A DNA stretch of 64,000 nt from Pseudodesulfovibrio sp. S3 (lineage in GTDB: Bacteria; Desulfobacterota; Desulfovibrionia; Desulfovibrionales; Desulfovibrionaceae): contig NZ_QTZO01000012.1 of assembly GCF_004025585.1 (NCBI RefSeq), positions 26,749 to 90,748 of the forward strand, in the 5' to 3' direction. Below the pieces are notes generated by a model, which saw only the letters and a list, made by a program, of their open reading frames with translations, searched no databases and was not told the origin of the DNA. Of this stretch, positions 33,265 through 42,521 are shown in pieces (position 1 is the stretch's first letter; every line of letters begins with the position of its first letter). The translations under genes were made by a program, and so were the position numbers.

Positions 33265-33988
33265 TTGGCCTCCTCTGGTCATCATTCACCCGGAAAAATA
33301 TCGTACAGCCCCTGCCAGTCTCGGCCTCGGCCAGGATTTCGCCGTGATGGCGGTTGACGATCCGGCGGGCCGTGGCCAACCCTGTGCCCGGGCCCGGATA
33401 TTCATCTTCGCCGTGCATGCGCTGGAACACGCCGAACAAGCGGTCTTTGGCGTAATGCATGTCGAATCCGGCTCCGTTGTCGCGGATGAAGCAATAGTGT
33501 AGGCCGCCATGCTCTTCGATCCCGAAGGTGATGCGGGGATCATTTGCTGCGGCCGTGAATTTCCAGGCGTTGTCCAGCAGCCTGGTCAGCAGCGTCCGGG
33601 CGAGCAGCCGGTCCATGATTACGGTGACACCCTGTTCCACAGTCAACTTCGGGGTGTGGTCTGGGTAGGTTTTAGCCAGGACGGCATTGACCTCTTCGGC
33701 CAGTGCCGAAAGATTCACCGCCTCAGGGGTGATGTCGTTCCGGGACTCGCGGGACATCTCCAGCAGGGCATCGATGTACCGGTTGATCTTCATGCCGTTG
33801 CTGCGCACCCGTTCCAGAGAGTCTCTGCCCGAGTCTCCCAGAGCATCGGCATGGTCTTCGATGACGGCTTGGCTGAACCCGTCGATGGCCCTGAGCGGCG
33901 CGCGCAGGTCATGGGAAATGGCATAGAGCATGAGGTCCATCTCCCTGTTCAGCTCTTCAAGCATGCGTTGGCACTGGGCGGGCGTCAT
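33233..33988 (-). CDS. Cytoplasmic histidine kinase, minimal
   Basis: A 251-residue kinase consisting only of HisKA and HATPase_c. The phospho-acceptor is in LMLYAISHDLRAPLRAID near residue 25, the N box is DNAWKF, the G1 box is RDNGAGFD and the G2 box is GPGTGLATARRI. No sensor domain and no membrane helix. Its ATG overlaps the stop of the receiver gene upstream (ATGA). The HisKA segment is very similar to that of the transporter-linked kinase at 34462-37188, suggesting a shared origin. Confidence 0.9.
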   Translation of the reverse strand: MTPAQCQRMLEELNREMDLMLYAISHDLRAPLRAIDGFSQAVIEDHADALGDSGRDSLERVRSNGMKINRYIDALLEMSRESRNDITPEAVNLSALAEEVNAVLAKTYPDHTPKLTVEQGVTVIMDRLLARTLLTRLLDNAWKFTAAANDPRITFGIEEHGGLHYCFIRDNGAGFDMHYAKDRLFGVFQRMHGEDEYPGPGTGLATARRIVNRHHGEILAEAETGRGCTIFFRVNDDQRRPNGHTDPCFDR

Positions 33989-34446
33989 GGCGTTGGCTGG
34001 CCTCCGTTCGGACCGATGTTCAGGACCAGCCAGTACAGCCCCAGTTGCCGCACCGCCTCTGAGAACTGGTTGAAGTCCACGGGCTTGCGGATATAACTGT
34101 TGGCTCCCAGGCTGTATCCGTCCAGGAGATCCTGCTGTTCTTTGGAGGAGGTCAGGATGATGACCGGCAGCAGCCTGGTCCGTTCGTCCTCGCGGATGCG
34201 CGTCAGTACTTCCAGGCCGTTTATCTTGGGCAGCTTGAGGTCGAGCAGGATGATCTGGGGGGTATCCTTGCAATCCCGGCCGGCATGTTTCCCGGTGCAG
34301 AAGAGATAATCCAAAGCCTCGGCCCCATCCGTTGCTATGACCACGTTGTTCATGATGTTGTTCTTTTGGAAAGCCCGCAAGGTCAGAGCGACATCGTCAG
34401 GGTTGTCCTCTATCAACAGGATGGATTTTGCAGCGTCTTGGGACAT
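33985..34446 (-). CDS. Stand-alone receiver protein (Rcp1-like)
   Basis: A 153-residue single receiver domain. The acidic pocket is IEDNPDD (E13, D14), the phospho-acceptor is D69 in IILLDLKLP, and K of IRKPVDF is the conserved lysine. The KINGLEVL and EALDYLFCTGKH segments match the Rcp1 group that partners phytochrome-like kinases. No output domain. Coupled by ATGA to the minimal kinase downstream. Confidence 0.92.
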   Translation of the reverse strand: MSQDAAKSILLIEDNPDDVALTLRAFQKNNIMNNVVIATDGAEALDYLFCTGKHAGRDCKDTPQIILLDLKLPKINGLEVLTRIREDERTRLLPVIILTSSKEQQDLLDGYSLGANSYIRKPVDFNQFSEAVRQLGLYWLVLNIGPNGGQPTP

Positions 34447-34461
34447 GATGATCTCCCGCGT

Positions 34462-37188
34462 CTATAGTGTGAATGAAAATGTCGCGCCCTTGCCGATTTC
34501 GCCTTCGGCCCGGATTTGGCCGCCGTGCTTGCGGATGACGCGGTCCACTATGGCCAGACCGATGCCGGTTCCTTCGAACTCGTCCTGGGTGTGCAGGCGG
34601 GAAAAGGCCTGAAACAGTTTGTCGGCGTAGCGCATGTCAAACCCGGCCCCGTTGTCTCGCAGCACGAACCACTTGGTGCCGTCAATGGTTTTGGCCTTGA
34701 ATGTGACCTTGGGGTGTTCGTTGGCACTGCTGAATTTCCAGGCATTGCCCACGAGATTGGTCATCAGCAGCCGGACGAGGTGCGGGTCGGCGCGGGTCTT
34801 GAGGTCCGGTTCGATTTCTATCTCCACAATGGTGTCGGGGTCGTGCTCCCTGATTTCCAGGATCACATCGAGCATGATTTCGCCCAGATCCACTGTTTCG
34901 CAGGTGACGCCGAGACGGCTCATGTGCGTCAGGGCCAGAATGTCGTCGATGAGCATGCCCATGCGCTGGCTGGCCAGCCGGACGCGGTCAAGATAATTGA
35001 GGGCTTCCTGTTCGAGCTTGTCTCCGTAGTCTTCGATCAATGCCTGGCTGAAGCCGTCGATGGCTCTGAGCGGCGCACGCAGGTCGTGGGATACCGAGTA
35101 GGAGAATGATTCCAGCTCGGTGTTGGCCGCTTTCAGTTCCATTGTCCGTTCCCTGACGCGTCTTTCCAGATCTTCGGCCTGGGAGGAGAGCAGGGCTTCC
35201 CGTTCCATGTAGTAGTCCACGCGCTGTTTGAGTTCCCCGGGCGAGAGCTTCAGCTCGGCCAGGATTTCGGCATACATGCTGGAGAGCTTGTCTCGCTCTT
35301 TTTCCGTGTAGACATTGGCGGACATGATGGCTGCATGGGCTTCGGCCGTGCCGACGGCCCCGGCCAGGGCGTTCTCCACCTCGCCCAACAGTTCAGCCAA
35401 ATCGGCAAGAGATATCATGCGCTGCTCGGCCAGACCGGCTCGCCGCACGCTCTTTACGAACAAGGCTCCGGCTTCTGAGTCGTCCATGTAGCGCGTCAGG
35501 GCCGCGACGATGCTGTGGGTCTTTTCCTCCAGGTCGATGCTGGCCTCGCTGGAGGCGATGGCTCGTTTGTCCTCGCGTTGGAGGATGTTGACGAATCCCT
35601 TGGCCAAGGTCATGCCCGTGGCGCTTTGGGTGCAGGCCATGGACCCGGACACGTAAAGACCGATGTTGACGAACATGGACCAGAACACACTTTGGCCCAG
35701 GGGGTCCATGGAGGTCAGACCGAACAGCGCTTCCGGCTTGAGCAATTCGATGCCGAAGGGGCCGTTTAGGGTCATGGACTGGAATGCCCAGTCGCTGCGG
35801 GCAAAGGCGGGGACGACCAGGGTATAGAACCAGATGGTGTAGCCGCCGGCCAGGGCGAGTTGCGCACCGATCTTGTTGCCCTGTTCCCAGAAGAGCCCCC
35901 CCAGGATTGGCGGTGCAAATTGGAGGGCTGCGGCAAAGGATATCAGTCCCATGTTGACCAGCATGAACGAATTGCCCACCGCGACTTCGAACCAGTATCC
36001 GGTCAGAATCACCAGGGCCACACAGAACCACCGGAGCCTGATCAGATGGCGTCGCAGGAACATCAGTTGTTTGAAATTCCCTATGATGGGCAGCAGGATA
36101 TGATTGGTGAGCATGGTCGAGAGCGTCATGCTTGAAATCATGACCATGGAAATGGCCGCGGACACGCCTCCGATATAGACGAGCATGGTCAGCCATGGGC
36201 GTGAGTACCACATGGGCAGCTTGAGAACGAAGGTGTCGGCCATGTCCGGTGAAAAACCGATACGCAATCCCTCCAGCGCGATGGGCACCACGAAAATGGA
36301 GATGAGCAGCATGTAGAGGGGGAACAGCCACATGGCCGTGGTCAGGTGTCTTTGGTCACTGTTCTCGATGACGGCCACATGGAACTGGCGGGGCAGGAAC
36401 ATGATGGCGGACATGGACAGGACCAGATAGGTGGCCCAGGTCGAATACGGAGTTTCCACGGGACCGGTCAATGAGATGATTTCGTTGAGGTGCAGGCCCA
36501 TGGCTTCGGCATTGGCGAAGACGTCGCGGAATCCGTTGTGGGCCACGAAGGTAATGAAGATGCCGCAGGCCAGGAATGCGGCCAGCTTGACGATGGATTC
36601 CACGGCGACCACGGTGATCATGCCCGGATGCCGTTCCGTGGGATCGAGTTTGCGGACGCCGATCATGATGGTGAAGCCGATCATCAGGATGATCGAGAGG
36701 GGGCCGACCTGCTCCCGCACCCAGGAAGTTGTGGGGCCGGGATCTCCGGCGATGGTGTTGAAGGTCGCGACAACGGATTTGATTTGCAGGGCCAGATAGG
36801 GAGTGGAGCCCACCAGGGCCGCGCAGGAGGCCATGGCCGCCAGACTGAGAGACCGATCGTATCGGGCAGAAATGAAATCCGCGATGGAGGTGATGTGGAA
36901 CTTGTTCTTGATGCGCACCATGCGCCGCATGATCTGCCACCACAGTATGATGGTCAGGGTGGGACCGATGTAGATGGTGGTGAAGAGCATGCCCGAGCTC
37001 ACGGCCTTGCCCACACTGCCATAATAGGTCCAGGATGTGGCGAACACGGCCAGGGACAGTCCATAGACAAAGGGATTTCCGGCGATTCTTTTGCTCAAGG
37101 GCGAACGGCTTTCCACCCACAGGGCCAGCAGGAAGAGCAGACCGAAATAGATGAGCATGACAATGACCACGACCAGTGGATTGAACAT
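34462..37188 (-). CDS. Sodium/solute symporter-histidine kinase fusion
   Basis: A 908-residue integral-membrane sensor. Residues 1 to about 490 form a complete-looking sodium/solute symporter (SSS) domain with about 13 helices (ATSWTYYGSVGKA near residue 45). A helical linker with VREQVDYYMEREALL-like coils leads to HisKA with H701 (SVSHDLRAPLRAIDG) and HATPase_c with N at VGNAWKF, DNGAGFD and GTGIGLAI. Such fusions (CrbS/CbrA type) sense transported metabolites such as acetate or histidine. It follows a 73-residue membrane protein by two bases. Confidence 0.92.
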   Translation of the reverse strand: MFNPLVVVIVMLIYFGLLFLLALWVESRSPLSKRIAGNPFVYGLSLAVFATSWTYYGSVGKAVSSGMLFTTIYIGPTLTIILWWQIMRRMVRIKNKFHITSIADFISARYDRSLSLAAMASCAALVGSTPYLALQIKSVVATFNTIAGDPGPTTSWVREQVGPLSIILMIGFTIMIGVRKLDPTERHPGMITVVAVESIVKLAAFLACGIFITFVAHNGFRDVFANAEAMGLHLNEIISLTGPVETPYSTWATYLVLSMSAIMFLPRQFHVAVIENSDQRHLTTAMWLFPLYMLLISIFVVPIALEGLRIGFSPDMADTFVLKLPMWYSRPWLTMLVYIGGVSAAISMVMISSMTLSTMLTNHILLPIIGNFKQLMFLRRHLIRLRWFCVALVILTGYWFEVAVGNSFMLVNMGLISFAAALQFAPPILGGLFWEQGNKIGAQLALAGGYTIWFYTLVVPAFARSDWAFQSMTLNGPFGIELLKPEALFGLTSMDPLGQSVFWSMFVNIGLYVSGSMACTQSATGMTLAKGFVNILQREDKRAIASSEASIDLEEKTHSIVAALTRYMDDSEAGALFVKSVRRAGLAEQRMISLADLAELLGEVENALAGAVGTAEAHAAIMSANVYTEKERDKLSSMYAEILAELKLSPGELKQRVDYYMEREALLSSQAEDLERRVRERTMELKAANTELESFSYSVSHDLRAPLRAIDGFSQALIEDYGDKLEQEALNYLDRVRLASQRMGMLIDDILALTHMSRLGVTCETVDLGEIMLDVILEIREHDPDTIVEIEIEPDLKTRADPHLVRLLMTNLVGNAWKFSSANEHPKVTFKAKTIDGTKWFVLRDNGAGFDMRYADKLFQAFSRLHTQDEFEGTGIGLAIVDRVIRKHGGQIRAEGEIGKGATFSFTL

Positions 37189-37190
37189 GT

Positions 37191-37412
37191 TCAGTCCTTC
37201 TTGTCCGTGGTTGTTGCGCGGTGGAGGGCGTACCCTGTGACCATGAGCAGAGCCACTATTACCGTCCAGACGACGAATATGTAATAGAATGCGGTAACGC
37301 CTCCGTCGTCTGCCGTGATGGACAACAGAGGCCAGTTGAAGAACAGCACGCCTACATGGAAGAGCAGGATGGCACTGGTTCGGTTTTTGAAGAATCCGAT
37401 GATTCTGTTCAA
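37191..37412 (-). CDS. Small two-helix membrane protein preceding the symporter-kinase
   Basis: A 73-residue protein starting NRIIGFFKNRTSAILLFHVG (initiated as Met) with two hydrophobic helices (about 13-30 and 38-60) and a short charged tail TTDKKD. The TTG start at 37412 is set by GGAGGACGTGC just upstream. Its size, topology and position immediately ahead of an SSS domain recall the small symporter subunits (DUF485/DUF4212 type) that pair with SSS permeases, but I do not recognise a family match. Confidence 0.7.
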   Translation of the reverse strand: MNRIIGFFKNRTSAILLFHVGVLFFNWPLLSITADDGGVTAFYYIFVVWTVIVALLMVTGYALHRATTTDKKD

Positions 37413-37531
37413 GCACGTCCTCCGGTGTGTTGGGGTCTTTTCCATGCCTGCCGGTAGAGTGGGGTCTGAATAATTTGAACATAACAGGTTGCGGCAAAAG
37501 TGCAATTATAGATAGGCGGTTGTTTTGCCGG

Positions 37532-37570
37532 GCAAAAGAAAGCCCGGCCCCGCAATTGCGGAACCGGGCG
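37532..37570 (-). terminator. Terminator of cydAB
   Basis: On the minus strand GCCCGGTTCCGCAATTGCGG folds onto GGCCGGGC and is followed by TTTCTTTT. It lies just after the cydB stop. Confidence 0.78.
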
Positions 37571-37592
37571 GTTGTGGGAAGGAGGTTGGGGT

Positions 37593-38642
37593 TTAGTAAT
37601 GCATGTCCTCATCGGTCATCGGGGTTGCAAGGGTCTTGTAGGCCCAGAATTGGTACGCGATGACGAGGGGCACGAACACCAGGGCCACGCCGAGCATGAT
37701 CTGCAGCGTCAGGAGGCTGGATGCGGAGTTCATGATGGTCAGGCTGTTGGCCGGGTTGGGATTGGACGGGATGAGGGCCGGGAAGATGCCGACCACGCCG
37801 AACAGTGCCGTGCCGCCGATGTACAGGCAGGAGGATGCCCAGGCCATCCAGTATTTCCTGGCTCCGAGGTAGGTGCGCATGAGCACCAGTCCGGCCACAG
37901 GCAGGAGCAGGATGACGAACAGCACCGGGTAGACCAGGTAGTTGTTGAACAGCTTGGTGGACAAGGCGGTGAAGGCCAGGAACAGGACCGTCAGGACCAC
38001 CACGCCGGGCCACAGCTTGACGGCGATGCCCTCTGCGCGGACCTGCAACTCCCCGGTGGTGCGGATGCACAGCCAGAGCGCTCCGTGCATGAGGAAGATG
38101 CTCACGAACAGGATGCCGCCCGCAATGCCGTAGGGGTTCAGCAGGCCGAGCAATCCGGCCTGGGAGAACCCGGTTTCATCCAGGGGGATGCCCTGGAAGA
38201 TGTTGCCGAAGGCCACGCCGAGCAGCAGGGCGGGCAGGAAGGAACAGACCGCGTGGGCGGTGTCCCAGATCTTTTTCCATGCGTCGCTGTCCACCTTGGA
38301 GCGGAATTCGAATGAAACTCCGCGCACGATGAGGGTGAACAGGAGGAGCATCAGGGCCGTGTACAGGCCGCTGAACATTTGGGCATAGGCGTAGGGGAAG
38401 GCGGCAAAGGTGACGCCGCCGGCCGCGATCAGCCAGACCTCGTTGCCGTCCCAGAAGGGACCGGTGGCGTTGAACATCGCCCTTTTTTCGGCTTCGTTCT
38501 TGGCCAGGAAGGGGAGCAGGGTTCCTACTCCCAGGTCAAAACCGTCCAGCATGAAGTATATGGCCCAAAGCACTCCCCAGAGGACGAACCAGATCATCGC
38601 CATGTAGTAGTGCAGCGAACCGATTTCCAGTATAGTTTCCAT
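37593..38642 (-). CDS. cydB: Cytochrome bd quinol oxidase subunit II
   Basis: A 349-residue, eight- or nine-helix membrane protein. Family segments are WFVLWGVLWAIYFMLDGFDLG, FWDGNEVWLIAAGGVTFAAFP and FRSKVDSDAWKKIWD. With CydA it forms the bd oxidase that reduces oxygen to water using quinol, a protective role in sulfate reducers. It starts 25 bases after cydA. Confidence 0.96.
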   Translation of the reverse strand: METILEIGSLHYYMAMIWFVLWGVLWAIYFMLDGFDLGVGTLLPFLAKNEAEKRAMFNATGPFWDGNEVWLIAAGGVTFAAFPYAYAQMFSGLYTALMLLLFTLIVRGVSFEFRSKVDSDAWKKIWDTAHAVCSFLPALLLGVAFGNIFQGIPLDETGFSQAGLLGLLNPYGIAGGILFVSIFLMHGALWLCIRTTGELQVRAEGIAVKLWPGVVVLTVLFLAFTALSTKLFNNYLVYPVLFVILLLPVAGLVLMRTYLGARKYWMAWASSCLYIGGTALFGVVGIFPALIPSNPNPANSLTIMNSASSLLTLQIMLGVALVFVPLVIAYQFWAYKTLATPMTDEDMHY

Positions 38643-38666
38643 AAGTTTCTCCTTTAATCCGCTGTG

Positions 38667-39980
38667 TTAGACCTGGATCGGGCTGTTGTCTTCAGGCCCT
38701 TTCTTGGCGAGCTTGATCATCAGCCAGATTCCGGCGGCACCGAGCAGGGAGTAGAGCAGGGTCATGAGCACCAAGGAGAAGCCCACTTCGCCGGTCGCTA
38801 CCGGGGATACCGCATCACTGGTCCGCATGAGTCCGTACACTATCCACGGCTGGCGGCCCACTTCCGTCAGGGTCCAGCCCGCCCAGATGGCGATGTAGGG
38901 CAGGGGAATGCAATAGGGCAGTACCTTCAGGTAGAGGGGATACTTGTCGAGTTTGTTGCGCATGAGCCAGCCAAAACCGGCAAGGAGCGGGAAGAGCGTG
39001 CCCAGGCCGACCATCAGGCGGAAGGAAAGGAAGGTCAGGATCACGGGCGGCCGGTCTTCCTTGGGGAAGTCGTTCAGCCCCTTAACCTCGGCGTTGAAGT
39101 CGTTGTAGGCCAGGAAGCTCAGCACGCCGGGCAGGGGCAGGGCTTCCAGCACGTTGCCGTCTTCACCCGGAATGACCAGAAGATTCATGGGCGCATTTCT
39201 CTGGGTTACCCAATGGGATTCCATGGCCGCCAGCTTTGCGGGCTGGGTCAGGGACATGTTGTTGCCGTGGATGTGTCCCTCCACCGCTGTGAAGATGGAG
39301 AAGACCAGGGCAACGGTCACGCCGATGTTGAAGGATTTCTTGAAGAAGCTTTCGTTGCTCTTGCGCAGGAGGTGCCAGGCGGAAACGCCCATGAGGAAGA
39401 AACCGGCCAGCAGCAGGGATGCCGGGATGATGTGGAAGAATTCCAGCCAGGCATATTTGTTGACAATGATTGCGAAGAAGTCGGTCAGCTCCGCACGCCC
39501 GTTGCGCAGGGTGTACCCCACCGGGTTCTGCATGAAGCCGTTGGCGATGAGAATCCAGATGGCGGACAGGTTCGATGCGCCTGCCACCAGCCAGGCAGTG
39601 GTGGCGTGGGCTTTGGGCGAGAGCTTTTCCCATCCGAAGTGCCAGACGCCGATGAAGGTGGACTCCAGGAAGAACGCGGCTGTGGCCTCGATGGCCAGGA
39701 GCGAGCCGAAGATGTCGCCTACATAGGCGGAATATCTCGACCAGTTGGTGCCGAACTGAAATTCCAGGGTGATGCCGGTGACAACGCCCAGGGCGAAGTT
39801 CACCAAAAATATTTTGCCCCAGAATTTGGCCATTTTCTTGTATACCTCGTTGCCGGTGCGTACATAGGCCGTTTCCATGCAGGCAATGAGCACGGAAAGA
39901 CCGAGCGTCAGCGGCACGAAGATGAAGTGAAACATGGTGGCCGCAGCAAATTGCAGCCGAGAAAGCATCAGCACATCCAT
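38667..39980 (-). CDS. cydA: Cytochrome bd quinol oxidase subunit I
   Basis: A 437-residue subunit carrying the hemes. H18 in TMFHFIFVPLTLG is the predicted b595 ligand, and the GRQPW motif (TEVGRQPWIVYG) is intact. The quinol loop is of the short type, consistent with the length being well below the 520 residues of Escherichia coli CydA. The start ATG 39980 follows AAGGGGG. A 16-base near-palindrome lies about 62 bases upstream. Confidence 0.95.
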   Translation of the reverse strand: MDVLMLSRLQFAAATMFHFIFVPLTLGLSVLIACMETAYVRTGNEVYKKMAKFWGKIFLVNFALGVVTGITLEFQFGTNWSRYSAYVGDIFGSLLAIEATAAFFLESTFIGVWHFGWEKLSPKAHATTAWLVAGASNLSAIWILIANGFMQNPVGYTLRNGRAELTDFFAIIVNKYAWLEFFHIIPASLLLAGFFLMGVSAWHLLRKSNESFFKKSFNIGVTVALVFSIFTAVEGHIHGNNMSLTQPAKLAAMESHWVTQRNAPMNLLVIPGEDGNVLEALPLPGVLSFLAYNDFNAEVKGLNDFPKEDRPPVILTFLSFRLMVGLGTLFPLLAGFGWLMRNKLDKYPLYLKVLPYCIPLPYIAIWAGWTLTEVGRQPWIVYGLMRTSDAVSPVATGEVGFSLVLMTLLYSLLGAAGIWLMIKLAKKGPEDNSPIQV

Positions 39981-40041
39981 ACAAACCCCCTTGCGGATAT
40001 TGCTTTGAAACACCTTATCGATCAATTAAAAGTCAACATTT

Positions 40042-40057
40042 GAAGGTGTATACCTTC
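40042..40057. promoter_or_regulatory. Candidate operator upstream of cydAB
   Basis: GAAGGT-GTAT-ACCTTC, 6-bp arms around four bases, 62 bases before the cydA ATG and close to a possible -35 TTGACT on the minus strand. No regulator can be assigned; the layout resembles operators of dimeric repressors such as HxlR or MarR types. Confidence 0.4.
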
Positions 40058-40095
40058 CCGTAAAGAACAAGGCAAGAATAATTATTATTCTCAGC

Positions 40096-41424
40096 CTACT
40101 TGTTTTTCATGCTGATGGGCTGTCCCGTGGATTCGAGCACTGCCCTCCAGTAATTGGAGCAGGTGTTGATTCGTTTCTTGCCTTTGGTCACCAGGTCCAT
40201 GGGTATATGGACGTACCGCCCGTTCCAGCGCGAGATGACCAGCCCGGTACGGCCCGACATGCCGGCATGGACCGCGTGTATGCCCAGGAACGAGCAGTAT
40301 ATGCGGTCGTTGGCATTGGCCGGTACCGAGCGGATGATGTAGCTCGGGTCGATGTATTTCAACGTGGCTTCAATACCCTGATTTTTGAAATGATTGAGAA
40401 TTTCTTCCTTGAGCAGGGTGGCGATGTCGCTCAGTTTGACGTTGCCCGAAGCGTCTTTTTTCCCGGACTCCTTGAGCATGTCCTGCCCTGCGCCTTCGGC
40501 AACGACGATGACCGCATTGCCGCTTTTCTTCATGCGCTTGTCCAGGGCGGCCAGGAAGCCGTTTTCGCCGTGGATGTCAAAGGGGTCTTCGGGGATGAGA
40601 CAGAAATTGATTTCCTGGCAGGAAAGGGCGCTTTGTGCCGCGATAAAGCCCGCGTCCCTGCCCATGACCTTGACCAGGCCGATTCCCCAAGGCGCTCCGG
40701 TGGCCTCCACGTGCGCTCCTCTGAGGGCCAGGGTGGCGGTTTCCACCGAGGTGTCGAAACCGAAGGACGGCGACGCATAGTTGATGTCGTTGTCAATGGT
40801 CTTGGGCAATCCCACCACGGAAATGGACAGGCCTCGATTGGCGATTTCGTCCACGACCTTGGAGGCGGCGCGCATGGTGCCGTCACCGCCGATCATGAAC
40901 AGGATGGAGACGTTCATGCGTTCCAGGGCGTCCACAATGACCTCCGGGTCCTGGGGGCCGCGGGAACTGCCCAGAACAGTGCCGCCGAATTCGTGTATGC
41001 GGCTGACGAAATCCGGGGTCAACTCGATGACGTCGTAGCCTTGTTCCGGCGCGAAACCGGCGAGGCCGTACTGGATGCCGAGCACGGACGAAACCTTGTA
41101 TTCATGGTGGGCGGTCATGACAATGGCCCTGATCACGTCGTTCAGTCCCGGGCACAGGCCGCCGCAGGTGACCACAGCGCACTTGGTCTTGCTGGGGTCG
41201 TAATAAACCTTGTCACGGGGACCTGCCGGTTCGAAATAGACATGCACCGGCTTTTTCTTGCTTCGGCTGGTTCCTTCCACGTTCTTTCGGGAAATATTGA
41301 CCAGTACGGCATCGTCTTCTTCGACAAACCAGCCGAATTTGATCGGATTCATGACCTTGGCGGTGCCGACGGTGGCTATTGTGGTGTCTTTAGGTGTGCC
41401 ACCTTCACCATTGGATGCTTTCAT
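40096..41424 (-). CDS. Phosphofructokinase family (ATP-type GGDG)
   Basis: A 442-residue sugar kinase of the PFK superfamily, about the size of the plant-like long PFK group. The phosphoryl-donor motif is FMIGGDGTMRAA, whose GGDG favours ATP over pyrophosphate. The catalytic segment is GLPKTIDNDI with PKT, as in pyrophosphate-type and plant ATP enzymes, so the two diagnostic positions are mixed. MGRDAGFIAA and the fructose-6-phosphate site follow. The first 70 residues are an extension not needed for catalysis. Donor specificity is not certain. Confidence 0.85.
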   Translation of the reverse strand: MKASNGEGGTPKDTTIATVGTAKVMNPIKFGWFVEEDDAVLVNISRKNVEGTSRSKKKPVHVYFEPAGPRDKVYYDPSKTKCAVVTCGGLCPGLNDVIRAIVMTAHHEYKVSSVLGIQYGLAGFAPEQGYDVIELTPDFVSRIHEFGGTVLGSSRGPQDPEVIVDALERMNVSILFMIGGDGTMRAASKVVDEIANRGLSISVVGLPKTIDNDINYASPSFGFDTSVETATLALRGAHVEATGAPWGIGLVKVMGRDAGFIAAQSALSCQEINFCLIPEDPFDIHGENGFLAALDKRMKKSGNAVIVVAEGAGQDMLKESGKKDASGNVKLSDIATLLKEEILNHFKNQGIEATLKYIDPSYIIRSVPANANDRIYCSFLGIHAVHAGMSGRTGLVISRWNGRYVHIPMDLVTKGKKRINTCSNYWRAVLESTGQPISMKNK

Positions 41425-41671
41425 TTGGACCTCTTGGCTTACGGAAATGGGATATTGGACTTATTGTTATAATGATTTTCGGTCGCGGGCAAATTATAAA
41501 TGCGTTTTATCGACGTGTTACAGATGGTGTGGCCTCACCGAGGCGCCTGGTGCCCGGGGGGTGATCCGGGCCGACCCCGCTGAAGGAGTTTTTCGCTCAC
41601 TTGACCTTTGCAGGTAAAGTCCTATTTACTGGCTTTGCGACTCATTGTGATGATTGGAGGTTGTCACTCAT

Positions 41672-42520
41672 ATGACTAGTCAGATCAAGACCGTGCTGTT
41701 CCTGGGCCTGCTCACCGGCCTGCTCATGATGCTCGGCGGGGCCATGGGTGGCCGGGCCGGGTTGTTCCTGGCCTTTGCCCTGGCCATGCTCATGAACGTG
41801 AGCAGCTATTGGTATGCGGACAAGATCGTGCTCGGGATGTACAAGGCCCGCGAACTTTCGCCCGGCGACGCTCCGCACATCCATCGGGTGGTCGAGGAAA
41901 TGGCGGCCAATGCGGGCATTCCCAAGCCGCGCATCTTTCTCATTCCCCAGGACGCCCCCAACGCCTTTGCCACGGGACGTGACCCGGAACATGCCGTGGT
42001 GGCCGTCACGCGGGGCATCGTCAACATGCTCAGCCCTGCCGAGCTCAAGGGCGTGCTTGCCCACGAATTGGGGCATATCGCCAACCGGGACATCCTCATC
42101 CAGACCATCGCCGCAGTGCTGGCCGGTGCCATCGTGTACATTGCCACCATGCTTCAGTGGACGGCCATATTCGGAGGTATGTCCGGTGACGACGACGAGG
42201 GAGGCAGTCCGCTGGCCGCTCTGGCCATGGCCTTTCTCGCCCCTGTTGCCGCCACCCTGATCCAGATGGCCATTTCCCGGTCGCGCGAATATCTTGCCGA
42301 TGCCACCGGGGCGCGTCTGTCGCATCCCTTGGACCTTGCCGGGGCTTTGGGCAAGCTCGACGCCGTCTCGCGCCAGGTGCCGCTTGAGGGCAACCCGGCC
42401 ACGGAAAACATGTTCATAGTCAATCCCTTCAGCGGCCGCAGGGCCACGTCCCTGTTCGCCACGCATCCTCCCATCGAAGACCGCATCGCCAGGCTCCGGG
42501 CCATGGCTCAAGGCAGGTAA
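41672..42520 (+). CDS. htpX: HtpX-type M48 membrane metalloprotease
   Basis: A 282-residue inner-membrane zinc protease. Two hydrophobic segments at the N-terminus (about 7-25 and 30-45), the HELGH site with H131, E132 and H135, a second hydrophobic pair around residues 142-220, and SREYLAD supplying the third zinc ligand. HtpX degrades damaged membrane proteins. GGAGG lies 12 bases before the ATG. Followed by htrA after one base, forming an envelope-stress operon. Confidence 0.93.
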   Translation: MTSQIKTVLFLGLLTGLLMMLGGAMGGRAGLFLAFALAMLMNVSSYWYADKIVLGMYKARELSPGDAPHIHRVVEEMAANAGIPKPRIFLIPQDAPNAFATGRDPEHAVVAVTRGIVNMLSPAELKGVLAHELGHIANRDILIQTIAAVLAGAIVYIATMLQWTAIFGGMSGDDDEGGSPLAALAMAFLAPVAATLIQMAISRSREYLADATGARLSHPLDLAGALGKLDAVSRQVPLEGNPATENMFIVNPFSGRRATSLFATHPPIEDRIARLRAMAQGR

Positions 42521-42521
42521 T

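Noticed and set aside
40074..40092. AGAATAATAATTATTCT as terminator of the phosphofructokinase gene
   Set aside because: The stem is almost wholly A/T and has no T run beyond it; too weak to call.
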